A DNA stretch of 6,512 nt from NCBI GenBank assembly GCA_943324575.2, contig CALPMD020000075.1, positions 1 through 6,512 on the forward strand, read 5' to 3'. The notes below the pieces were generated by a model. It did no database searches, had not been told where the DNA came from, and saw only the letters and a program-made list of their open reading frames with translations. Within the stretch, counting starts at the first letter, position 1. Each line of letters begins with the position of its first letter. The position numbers and the translations under genes were made by a program. The stretch comes from Akkermansia muciniphila. Lineage in GTDB: Bacteria > Verrucomicrobiota > Verrucomicrobiia > Verrucomicrobiales > Akkermansiaceae. Below, piece after piece: positions 1 to 5,676 of the stretch.

Positions 1-76
1 CGTCCTGCATGTAGCGTGGACTGAGCGTCTGGTCGTAATCGTAAACCAGCGCGATGGTGTTTTGAGGAGCTGCCAT
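1..76 (-). CDS. HAD-superfamily hydrolase, N-terminal fragment
   Basis: The reverse strand from the ATG at 76-74 reads MAAPQNTIALVYDYDQTLS followed by PRYMQD, then leaves the window. A short hydrophobic beta strand (IALVYDYD) ending in D-x-D-x-T (DYDQT, residues 13-17) is the classic motif I of haloacid dehalogenase-type phosphohydrolases. In that family the first Asp is the nucleophile that forms the phospho-aspartate and the second acts as general acid/base. Only 25 codons are visible, so the cap type, motifs II-IV and substrate cannot be judged; 'phosphatase-like' is as far as the evidence goes. No signal peptide is seen, so it is probably cytoplasmic. It is divergent from hicBA across about 140 bp. 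No clear Shine-Dalgarno sequence precedes the ATG. The start is well placed, because motif I normally lies within the first 10-20 residues. Confidence 0.72.
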   Translation of the reverse strand, partial: MAAPQNTIALVYDYDQTLSPRYMQD

Positions 77-216
77 GGGAATAGGTCAAACAAACCACGG
101 TAAGCGCCCGCGACAAGGCGGAAATTTTAATGGAGGCGATTCCCTGGGGTTACGGGGCTTCGGGCGAGGACGAATCTAGGCTTGCAGAGATTCCATGCGT
201 CGGACAGATTGTTGAC
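77..216. other. Divergent intergenic region, HAD gene / hicB
   Basis: This stretch should hold the promoters of both the HAD gene and the hicBA module, if the hicB start at 217 is right. I see no convincing -35/-10 pair and no clear operator palindrome. An open frame runs in phase with hicB from an ATG at 130, but its translation (from MEAIPWGYG) does not resemble HicB sequence, so I treat it as non-coding leader. Confidence 0.4.
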
Positions 217-438
217 ATGAAAACTAACGCGTCATTTACCGCTCGCGTGTTGCGCGATGGGGAGTGGTTTGTCGCTTTCTCGCCTGAATTCCCCGAGGGA
301 AATGGTCAAGCACTGACGGTGGAGGCGGCGCTCGCTTCGCGTCGCGAGTCGATTTTATTGCTGCTGGAAGATCGGCGTGAGGATGCGAGAGCGAACTTGG
401 GCTATGGGGAGAAGCTTGTTCCCTTGGCCCTTGCATGA
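217..438 (+). CDS. hicB: HicB-family antitoxin
   Basis: This 73-residue protein is the antitoxin partner of the HicA mRNA interferase; in the family it binds and masks the toxin. It has the HicB pattern in order: an N-terminal strand (FTARVLRDGEWFVAFSPEFP, residues 7-26), the turn GNGQALTVEAAL (28-39) where the family usually has G-Q-G-x-T-x-E-E-A, a helix, and the characteristic LEDRRED (50-56). The start at 217 was chosen over the in-frame ATG at 130 because family similarity begins right here; a weak GGACAG lies about 10 bases upstream. The protein ends soon after the core fold, so there is no room for the C-terminal helix-turn-helix or ribbon-helix-helix found in longer HicB proteins. DNA-binding autoregulation is therefore doubtful. 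Its stop overlaps the hicA start (ATGA), which implies coupled translation. Confidence 0.85.
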   Translation: MKTNASFTARVLRDGEWFVAFSPEFPEGNGQALTVEAALASRRESILLLLEDRREDARANLGYGEKLVPLALA

Positions 439-620
439 AGCGCAGAGAGTTAATCCGCCATCTCGAGGCCAAAGGTCGCCCGCTCAAACGAGAAGGAGGA
501 TCTCACTCGATTTACTGGAATCCAAATACGGGGCGGCGTGAGCCAATCCCCCGGCACACTGAAATTCCCGATCTGCTCGTGCGAAAAATCTGCCGCGCTT
601 TGGAGGTTCCAGAGCCCTGA
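435..620 (+). CDS. hicA: HicA-family mRNA interferase toxin
   Basis: This 61-residue protein has the usual size and layout of HicA toxins, which adopt a small dsRBD-like fold and cleave mRNA independently of ribosomes. Visible hallmarks are MKRRELIRHLEAKG (residues 1-14, first helix), the strand with GGSHSIYWNP (21-30), IPRHTEI (38-44) and the terminal helix LLVRKICRALEV. His24 in GGSHSIY is at the position of the conserved catalytic histidine, so the toxin looks intact. It overlaps hicB by 4 bp and has no Shine-Dalgarno sequence of its own nearby, so expression probably depends on translation of the antitoxin. The antitoxin-first order is the reverse of the E. coli hicAB arrangement but is known in the family. 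The gene ends 4 bp before the stop codon of the convergent ABC transporter. Confidence 0.88.
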   Translation: MKRRELIRHLEAKGRPLKREGGSHSIYWNPNTGRREPIPRHTEIPDLLVRKICRALEVPEP

Positions 621-622
621 AG

Positions 623-636
623 GATCACGCGTGATC
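623..636. terminator. Perfect 14-bp palindrome at the hicA / ABC exporter convergence
   Basis: GATCACGCGTGATC is identical to its own reverse complement. It covers the 4-bp gap end and the last codons and stop of the exporter gene, starting 3 bp after the hicA stop. It could act as a bidirectional stop or pause site for the two converging transcripts. However, it has no loop-forming centre and no T-run on either side, so a classical intrinsic terminator is not supported. A protein-binding site is an alternative. Confidence 0.3.
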
Positions 637-2358
637 GCTGGCGAGGAAGGACTTCTGGCAGAGTTCGGCGTATTTGCCGCCGTGGGCGAGTAGGGTAGCG
701 TGGGTGCCTTGTTCGATGACTTCGCCCTTTTCGAGGACGTAGATGCGATCGGCGTTTTGGATCGTTGAAAGGCGGTGAGCGATGACAAACGCAGTCCGAT
801 TGGCCATCAAGCGGTCGAGTGCGTCTTGGATTTGGCGCTCGGTTTCGGAGTCGACGGAGGCAGTGGCTTCGTCGAGCAGGAGAATGGGCGCGTTTTTGAG
901 GAGGGCGCGGGCGATCGAGAGCCGTTGCTTTTCGCCGCCAGAGAGTTTGACGCCGCGCTCGCCAACGTTGGTGTCGAGCTGCTTGGGGAGTCCCTTGACG
1001 AAGTGATTGGCGTGGGCTGCTTCGAGGGCGCTCCACAGGTCGGCGTCGGTGGCGTGGCGTTTGGCGAGCAGGAGGTTTTCGCGGACGGTGCCGTTGAACA
1101 GGAATGCCTCTTGGGTGACGTAGGCGAGGCGGTCGCGCAGCGAGGACTTGGTGAGGGTGCCGATGTCGATGCCGTCGATGGTGATTTCGCCGGAGGTCGC
1201 TTCATAAAAGCGCGCCAGCAGCGAGAGCACGGTGGTTTTGCCAGCGCCCGTGGAGCCGACGAGGGCGATGGTTTGACCGGGTTGGGCATCGAGGGTGATG
1301 CCGTTGAGGGTGGGTTGGTCTTGGTAGGCGAAGGTGATGTTGTCGAAGCGCACGTGGCCGGCGATTTCGGCGGGGAGCTCGGCGCCTGCGGTGGAATTCG
1401 GTTCCTCCTCGGAGTCGAGGATTTCAAACACGCGGTCGGCAGCAGCGCGGCCGGAGAGCAGCATTTGATTGAGCGAGTTGAGGCGGTCGATGGGCTCGTA
1501 GAACAGCGAGAGGAAGAGCAAGAACTTGGCGAAGTCGCCGATGGTCATCTCCCCACGCATCACCGCGCTGCCGCCGAAACCGAGCACCAGCACGTAGCCG
1601 ATCATTCGCAAAAACGACATGCTCGGCGAATAAATCGCCCACCAGCGCATCATCCGCAGCGTCGCGGCCTGTAGCGCGTTGGAAAAATCGTTGAAGCGGC
1701 GGTGCTCCACCGATTCGGCCGCGTAGGCCTTGATCTGGCGGACTCCGGAGATGTTGTCGTGAAGCAGGGCGTTCAAATCCGACGCGGCATCGCGCTGGTT
1801 GCGGTAGCGGTCGCGGCCTTTGGTCGAATAAAACCATGCGCCAACGGCGAGCAATGGAACGGGAAGGGTTGCCCAAGCGGCCACGGTCGGATTGAGGAAA
1901 AACAGGAAGATGCCGATGCCGATGACTTGCAGCGCGGCGATGAGGCCTTGTTCGACCCCGTCGATCAGCACGCGCTCCATGTTAGTCACGTCCTCGACCA
2001 CGCGCGTCATGATGTCGCCGGTGCGCCGCGTATCGAACCACTGGAGCGGCAGGCGCTGGATTTTTTGATAAAGATCGGAGCGGATGTCGAAGATGACCTT
2101 CTGCTCGAAGGTGTTGTTGATGAAAATCCGGATCGAATTGAGGCCGTCCTTGGTCAAAAAGCCGAGCAGGGCGATGATGATCCAAAAGCTGAACTCCTGG
2201 TGGCGCGAGGGATTCGGGATGATTTTATCGATCACATAGCCCGTCGCATTCGGGAACACAAACACCGCCACCGTCATCCCGATGGCACAGAAAAGCTGGG
2301 CCGCGGCAAGGCCCGGGTAGTGGCGCAGATAGGAAAAAACGCGTAGAATGGACTTCAT
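625..2358 (-). CDS. ABC exporter, fused permease-ATPase (MsbA/ABCB-like)
   Basis: This 577-residue half-transporter is expected to work as a homodimer in the inner membrane, exporting a lipid, peptide or drug-like substrate. The N-terminal ~310 residues form the six-helix exporter domain, including the coupling stretch LPLQWFDTRRTGDIMTRV typical of this type. The ATPase domain follows. Counting from the upstream ATG at 2409, it has the A-loop Tyr362, Walker A GSTGAGKT (385-392), Q-loop Gln433, signature LSGGE (489-493), Walker B ILLLDE (509-514) with catalytic Glu514, D-loop SVD (518-520) and H-loop His545; subtract 17 for the start used here. All catalytic residues are present. I chose MKSILRVF at 2358 because the first membrane helix follows closely, as in the family; the in-frame ATG at 2409 adds 17 residues, and neither has a good ribosome site. 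The substrate cannot be told: lipid A export is possible, but MsbA-like paralogues are common. Confidence 0.93.
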   Translation of the reverse strand: MKSILRVFSYLRHYPGLAAAQLFCAIGMTVAVFVFPNATGYVIDKIIPNPSRHQEFSFWIIIALLGFLTKDGLNSIRIFINNTFEQKVIFDIRSDLYQKIQRLPLQWFDTRRTGDIMTRVVEDVTNMERVLIDGVEQGLIAALQVIGIGIFLFFLNPTVAAWATLPVPLLAVGAWFYSTKGRDRYRNQRDAASDLNALLHDNISGVRQIKAYAAESVEHRRFNDFSNALQAATLRMMRWWAIYSPSMSFLRMIGYVLVLGFGGSAVMRGEMTIGDFAKFLLFLSLFYEPIDRLNSLNQMLLSGRAAADRVFEILDSEEEPNSTAGAELPAEIAGHVRFDNITFAYQDQPTLNGITLDAQPGQTIALVGSTGAGKTTVLSLLARFYEATSGEITIDGIDIGTLTKSSLRDRLAYVTQEAFLFNGTVRENLLLAKRHATDADLWSALEAAHANHFVKGLPKQLDTNVGERGVKLSGGEKQRLSIARALLKNAPILLLDEATASVDSETERQIQDALDRLMANRTAFVIAHRLSTIQNADRIYVLEKGEVIEQGTHATLLAHGGKYAELCQKSFLASDHA

Positions 2359-2440
2359 GAGAGAAAATAAGCGATGGCCTCCGCCAGTGGCTTTGTAAAG
2401 CCAAGGCATTGCGGAGAGCGTAAGTCTTTAAAATTTGGGA

Positions 2441-2470
2441 TTGCGGTGGCTGGCTAGGACTCGCTACGAT
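2441..2470 (+). promoter_or_regulatory. Possible sigma70-type promoter for the envelope operon
   Basis: TTGCGG at 2441-2446 and TACGAT at 2465-2470 are separated by 18 bp and match the -35 and -10 consensus at four of six positions each or nearly so. Transcription would begin near 2477, leaving a leader of about 30 bases before the ATG at 2506. The surrounding 147-bp divergent gap (2359-2505) must also hold the exporter promoter; AT-rich sequence around 2427-2436 is a candidate -10 area for that strand. This is inferred from sequence only. Confidence 0.27.
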
Positions 2471-2505
2471 CGCCTTCCACAAGCTAACGCTTCATTCAAA
2501 ATCCC

Positions 2506-3294
2506 ATGGCGAACGTCTTCGGAATCATCACTGCAATCATCCTGGCCCTTTCGGGGTGGATCGCGTTCAAAAATCAAGCGGCTTATGAGAACACCCTCGT
2601 TGATACCGAAAGCCAGAAAACCGCGCTCACGGAGAATCAGAAAAAGCTAAAGTCGAAGCTGGCGGTCCTTGCGTCGACGCTCGACCAATCGGAGATCGAG
2701 GCGGAGATCGAGCAGCTCCAGTCGGAAGAAACCGCTGCCCAAAAAACCAACGACGACCTTAAAGCCCAGGCGGAGGCGATGACTGCTAAAATCACAGCCA
2801 ACAAAACGAAGCTCGAAGGGATCCGTGAAAAGACCGAAAAAACTGGCGATTTGAAGGCATTGGCATCCAGAATACGTGCCACCAGCGCGGAACTTGAAGA
2901 ACTCGATCAGGCCATCGCGGGGGTCGAAGCAAAGCTTGCCAATCTCGCCGCTCAGAATAACACCGCCGAAACGCGGATCGGCAGTGCGAAGACCAAGTTG
3001 GAAAGCTATGCCACAGGCCAGTCGGTTGCCTCGTTGAAGACGAGCATCCGTTCCATTTATTCGGACTGGGGTTTTGTCACCCTGGCCTCGGGCAACAATG
3101 CCGGCGTGATGGCGAATTCAACTCTCAACGTGGTCCGTGACGACAAAGTCGTCGCCAAACTTCTCGTCACCGCAGTCGAATCAAAAATCGCCTCCGCCAC
3201 CATCGTGCCAGACTCATTGGCTGCAGGTGATACGCTCGCGATCGGGGATCAGGTGGTTGCCGCAGTCAAGGCAGACAAGCCCGCTGCCAACTGA
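2506..3294 (+). CDS. Membrane-anchored coiled-coil protein, paralogue 1, function unknown
   Basis: I do not recognise this 262-residue protein as a named family. Residues 4-21 (VFGIITAIILALSGWIAF) form one hydrophobic segment, most likely an uncleaved anchor with the rest outside the inner membrane. Residues ~28-168 are rich in Ala, Lys, Glu and Gln with heptad-like spacing, a long coiled coil with a possible break near EKTGDLKAL (111-119). Residues ~178-255 are predicted beta-rich: SDWGFVTLASGNNAGV (186-201), V-V-R-D (209-212) and IGDQVV (246-251). That pattern recalls the C-terminal barrels of MreC or FlgT-like proteins, which is resemblance by eye and not proof. The same architecture is repeated in the next gene, 39 bp downstream, so the two probably arose by duplication and may form a hetero-oligomer. 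No strong ribosome site precedes the ATG. Confidence 0.8.
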   Translation: MANVFGIITAIILALSGWIAFKNQAAYENTLVDTESQKTALTENQKKLKSKLAVLASTLDQSEIEAEIEQLQSEETAAQKTNDDLKAQAEAMTAKITANKTKLEGIREKTEKTGDLKALASRIRATSAELEELDQAIAGVEAKLANLAAQNNTAETRIGSAKTKLESYATGQSVASLKTSIRSIYSDWGFVTLASGNNAGVMANSTLNVVRDDKVVAKLLVTAVESKIASATIVPDSLAAGDTLAIGDQVVAAVKADKPAAN

Positions 3295-3333
3295 GCCTAC
3301 GATTCGTTGTTCAAATTTTCATAAGAATACTCC

Positions 3334-4143
3334 ATGAAAGCCGTTCTTTATATCGTTCTGATTGTCGTCTCAGGCGGCGCAGCTGTTTTCTCGGTCATGT
3401 CCGATAAAAAATTCGACGCTGCTTCCGAGAGTCGCCTTGAAGTGGTGGCCGCCAACAAAAAGGTGACTGAGGAGGCTGCCGCCGCGGATAAGAAAATCAA
3501 GGACGAGAAGCCAAAACTCATGGCCATCGGAGAAAAGCGGGAACTGCTGACTCAGAGTGTGGACGCGGTCAAATCCGCCCGCAAATCGCTGGCCACCGAT
3601 CTGGACAAACTCAAAACCGACGAGGAAGCTCAAAATGAAGAGTTCGGTCAGCACGAAAAATCCATCGCAGAGATCAATTCGATTCTAGCAGGTTTGGGTG
3701 GAGATGGGAGTCTCGACACTCTGCCCCAGAAAATCAAACAGCTTCAGGAGGATAAAAAGACGAAGCAAGCCAAGTTCGAGGAGCTTGAAGTCCTAATCGG
3801 AGGTGCTGATAAGAGCCTTGCGACCAATCAGGTAGAAGTGGACCGTCTGACCAAGCGGGTAACGGATCGCAACAATCGGATCAAGCACAACTCGGTCGAG
3901 GCCGTGGTTACCGCCGTGAATCAGGATTGGGGATTTTTGCTGATCGGCGCGGGATCAAACTCGGGGTTCACGACGCAAACCAACCTGCTGGTCCAGCGCG
4001 ATGGTCGCATGATCGGACGGGTCCGCCCATCTGCGATCGAGCCCGCCCAGACGGTTGCTGAGATCGATCTCAAAGCTTTGGCCACAGGTGTGCGTCTCCT
4101 GCCGGGCGACCACGTCATTCTCGCCAAGCCAGAGGCGAATTGA
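3334..4143 (+). CDS. Membrane-anchored coiled-coil protein, paralogue 2, function unknown
   Basis: This 269-residue protein has the same three-part plan as its upstream neighbour. Residues 3-21 are a hydrophobic anchor (VLYIVLIVVSGGAAVFSVM). Residues ~28-185 are a charged Lys/Glu/Ala coiled coil, interrupted by a glycine-containing turn (AGLGGDGSLDTLP, 119-131). Residues ~188-265 form a beta-type domain with QDWGFLLIGAGSNSGF (197-212), V-Q-R-D-G (220-224), IGRV (227-230) and LPGDHVI (256-262). DWGF, the Gly-rich turn, V-x-R-D and G-D-x-V align with paralogue 1, but the coiled coils differ greatly, so the duplication is old. Here the RDG-x-x-I-G-x-V pattern is closer to the MreC/FlgT-like consensus than in paralogue 1. 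It sits in a probable operon between paralogue 1 and a small lipoprotein gene. A short AAGAA about 8 bases before the ATG is the only ribosome-site candidate. Confidence 0.8.
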   Translation: MKAVLYIVLIVVSGGAAVFSVMSDKKFDAASESRLEVVAANKKVTEEAAAADKKIKDEKPKLMAIGEKRELLTQSVDAVKSARKSLATDLDKLKTDEEAQNEEFGQHEKSIAEINSILAGLGGDGSLDTLPQKIKQLQEDKKTKQAKFEELEVLIGGADKSLATNQVEVDRLTKRVTDRNNRIKHNSVEAVVTAVNQDWGFLLIGAGSNSGFTTQTNLLVQRDGRMIGRVRPSAIEPAQTVAEIDLKALATGVRLLPGDHVILAKPEAN

Positions 4144-4211
4144 TCCCCGATTGATTCGTGCCAGTCGCTGTGCAGACTTGCAAGCCGCGGTGCTTTATTT
4201 ACCGTTCAGGG

Positions 4212-4403
4212 ATGAAGCGCTACATTTGCCGTTTACTGCTCATTCTGCCCCTCGGGTTTTTCATTTCGTCTTGCGGGATGGAATCGGAGAAGAAGCCAGT
4301 CGGCCCCGTCTCGGACACGAGCATGATTCCGTGGAATAGCCCCGTCGCCGGTCAAGGCCAAGGACAGTTCGGCATGATGCCGCAGAATCAGTACCGCCGC
4401 TGA
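4212..4403 (+). CDS. Small lipoprotein, function unknown
   Basis: This 63-residue protein starts with a type II signal peptide: positively charged MKRYICR, a hydrophobic stretch LLLILPLGFFI, and the lipobox ISSC (residues 18-21). Signal peptidase II should cleave before Cys21 and leave a lipidated 43-residue peptide. The +2 residue is Gly, not Asp, so outer-membrane sorting would be expected in organisms that follow the Lol +2 rule. The mature part has MIPWNSP (residues 38-44) and then a Gly/Gln/Met-rich tail (GQGQGQFGMMPQNQ); no known domain is visible. The ATG at 4212 was chosen over an in-frame GTG at 4158, because the longer form would bury the signal peptide behind 18 residues. It lies 68 bp after paralogue 2 on the same strand and may be co-transcribed. 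It converges on rlmH with a 15-bp gap. Confidence 0.75.
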   Translation: MKRYICRLLLILPLGFFISSCGMESEKKPVGPVSDTSMIPWNSPVAGQGQGQFGMMPQNQYRR

Positions 4404-4412
4404 TAATTCTAA

Positions 4413-4430
4413 CACCGCTCAGTCGCGGTG
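4413..4430. terminator. Hairpin at the lipoprotein / rlmH convergence
   Basis: CACCGC (4413-4418) and GCGGTG (4425-4430) can pair as a 6-bp GC-rich stem around a 6-base loop that contains the rlmH stop codon. On the minus strand the stem is followed by TTAGAATTA, a weak A/T stretch. On the plus strand no T-run follows. It could terminate one or both converging transcripts, more plausibly rlmH. One arm encodes the conserved His-Arg near the RlmH C-terminus, so part of the stem is also constrained by coding. Confidence 0.4.
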
Positions 4431-4862
4431 ATAGGGCGACCCGCTTTTCAGCGAGGCGACGCGATAAAGCTGCTCCAGTAAGACGAGCAAGGCCAGTTCG
4501 TGTTGCAGCGTGAATGGGGAAAGCGTGAGGATGAGATCGCATTTTTCCCGCAACGCTTCGTTGTGACCATCTGCCGCGCCGATCAGGAATGCGACGGTCT
4601 TGATGTCGCCACGCATTTCTAACGAATCGAGTTTATCCGCGAATTTGCGCGTCGTCAGGCACTCGCCGCGCTCGTCCAGAGCCACTCGGAAGCAGCCCTC
4701 GGAGCGCTCCAGCAAACGGGTCGACACTTCGTCGCGGCTGCCTGCTTTGATCACGACCAGCTCGTGCCCACCCGTGCGCGACAAGCGCTTCAGGTACTCT
4801 TCAACGCCCGCCTTGGCGTAGGCGAGTGCAGGTTTTCCCGCGACGATGAGTCGGATTTGCAT
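4419..4862 (-). CDS. rlmH: 23S rRNA (pseudouridine-1915-N3)-methyltransferase
   Basis: RlmH uses S-adenosylmethionine to methylate N3 of pseudouridine 1915 in helix 69 of 23S rRNA, acting late on the assembled 70S ribosome in the cytoplasm. It is a small SPOUT (trefoil-knot) enzyme working as a homodimer. Visible family signatures are MQIRLIVAGK at the N-terminus, LDERGECLTTRKFA (62-75), FLIGAADGHNE (92-102; family usually GGADG), the knot helix LSPFTLQHELALLVLLEQLY (114-133) and the C-terminal SPYHRD (142-147). The length of 147 residues is slightly below the usual 155-160. The start at 4862 was chosen because MQIRLI matches the family N-terminus; the same frame is open to 4925 but that extension does not look like RlmH. 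The GAADG variant of GGADG is conservative. It is divergent from the TVP38 gene across 107 bp. Confidence 0.93.
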   Translation of the reverse strand: MQIRLIVAGKPALAYAKAGVEEYLKRLSRTGGHELVVIKAGSRDEVSTRLLERSEGCFRVALDERGECLTTRKFADKLDSLEMRGDIKTVAFLIGAADGHNEALREKCDLILTLSPFTLQHELALLVLLEQLYRVASLKSGSPYHRD

Positions 4863-4969
4863 GAGAGTGAGCGGCGAGGTTGGTGATCGGGCCGAAGTTT
4901 GGCAAGGGGCGAGTGGATGCCTCACATAGTCTTGCTAAGTGGGGGCGGAGGGTGGACCATCGAAACCGA

Positions 4970-5662
4970 ATGGATCTGCTTCGAAAGCTTTTGATGGATC
5001 GACGAGTGAGAATCGGCTTGGCCGTTGTTTCTGCGCTGCTGGTTGCCGCGGCCATACTGGCGTGGAAGATGGGCGTGAACCTCGCAGTCCTCAAGGGAAT
5101 GTGGCAGGTGCTGAATGACTACTTGGTGAAACATCCGTCATCCTTGTTCTGGGCCCTAGTTTTCCTGCCAGGTCTCCCGATCCCGACCAGCGCGCTGCTC
5201 TTTAGCGCGGGCGTGGTCTGGCGCCAGCAGCCGGTGATGGCGTGTTTGTTGTGCCTCTTAGCCATGCTTCTCAATCTCGCATGGACCTACTGGCTGGCCG
5301 CCAAGCCAGCGCGTGGTTTGGTCGAGAAATTGTTAGCCTCCGCAGCGATTCAAATTCCCGATCTGCCGCGCGGGGATCATTTGAAATTGATCCTCGTCAT
5401 GCGACTGACCCCTGGCTTCCCGTTCTTCTTTCAAAACTACCTCTTGGGATTCCTGCGTGCGCCTTTTTTCCTCTATCTTTCGGTCTCCATGCTGTGCAGC
5501 GGAATCATTGGTACCGGCGTGGTGCTGAGCGGGGTGGGGCTGGCCGATGGCAAGCTGGTGCCCGCCATCAGCGGAGTGGCCCTGATTGCACTCGGAGCCG
5601 TCGTCACTCAGTCGGTCCGCAGCTGGCTGGCAAAGCGGCGGACGGCGGCGAGCGCGGCCTAA
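4970..5662 (+). CDS. TVP38/TMEM64 (DedA-superfamily) membrane protein
   Basis: This 230-residue polytopic inner-membrane protein belongs to the VTT-domain family related to DedA. Some members are linked to lipid scrambling or transport and to envelope homeostasis, but the substrate here is unknown. A first helix lies at 14-33. The family's two re-entrant, proline-rich motifs follow: FLPGLPIPTSALLFSAG (65-81) and RLTPGFPFFFQNYLLG (145-160), with Arg145 and Pro148 at the expected places. Further helices lie at about 88-110, 165-187 and 195-215, and the tail is basic and alanine-rich. The ATG at 4970 was chosen because it sits just ahead of the basic N-terminus and first helix; a GGAGGG at 4947-4952 is 17 bases upstream, farther than ideal. 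An in-frame GTG at 4880 would add 30 polar residues. It converges with cysN, 14 bp away. Confidence 0.87.
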   Translation: MDLLRKLLMDRRVRIGLAVVSALLVAAAILAWKMGVNLAVLKGMWQVLNDYLVKHPSSLFWALVFLPGLPIPTSALLFSAGVVWRQQPVMACLLCLLAMLLNLAWTYWLAAKPARGLVEKLLASAAIQIPDLPRGDHLKLILVMRLTPGFPFFFQNYLLGFLRAPFFLYLSVSMLCSGIIGTGVVLSGVGLADGKLVPAISGVALIALGAVVTQSVRSWLAKRRTAASAA

Positions 5663-5665
5663 GCT

Positions 5666-5676
5666 CGATCTGATCG
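5666..5676. terminator. Inverted repeat at the TVP38 / cysN convergence
   Basis: CGATC (5666-5670), a single T, and GATCG (5672-5676) form an 11-bp inverted repeat that fills almost the whole gap between the two stop codons. The arms are too short and the loop too small for a stable RNA hairpin, and there is no T-run. A terminator role is therefore weak; a DNA-binding site or chance are equal alternatives. Confidence 0.2.

Noticed and set aside
130..216. N-terminal extension of hicB from the ATG at 130
   Set aside because: The 29 extra residues do not resemble HicB, while family similarity begins at the ATG at 217.
512..1427. Two minus-strand frames (512-1036 and 807-1427) within the exporter region
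   Set aside because: They are out-of-frame with the real ATPase and give Arg/Pro/Ser-rich translations; the in-frame protein has every ABC motif.
775..1674. Long plus-strand open frame of 299 codons opposite the ABC exporter
   Set aside because: It is antisense to an intact, motif-complete ATPase domain. Its translation is a Gly/Val/Glu/Ala-rich low-complexity product typical of the complementary strand of GC-rich genes.
1702..2346. Plus-strand open frame of 214 codons opposite the exporter membrane domain
   Set aside because: It is the reverse-strand shadow of the exporter, with Asp/His/Arg-rich composition and no recognisable domain.
4158..4211. GTG start giving an 81-residue lipoprotein
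   Set aside because: It would place 18 residues before the signal peptide; the ATG at 4212 gives a standard type II signal sequence.
4055..4339. Plus-strand frame overlapping paralogue 2 and the lipoprotein gene
   Set aside because: It is out of frame with both real genes and bridges their boundary; no motif supports it.
4863..4925. Upstream extension of rlmH
   Set aside because: The 21 added residues are Pro/Ser/Thr-rich and unlike any RlmH N-terminus, which begins at MQIRLI.
4880..4969. GTG start for the TVP38 protein at 4880
   Set aside because: It would add 30 polar residues before the first helix and begin only 18 bp from the rlmH start; the ATG at 4970 fits the family better.
4863..4969. 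Promoter search in the rlmH / TVP38 divergent gap
   Set aside because: TTGGCA at 4899-4904 and CATAGT at 4925-4930 are 20 bp apart, too far for a standard sigma70 promoter, so no promoter is called.
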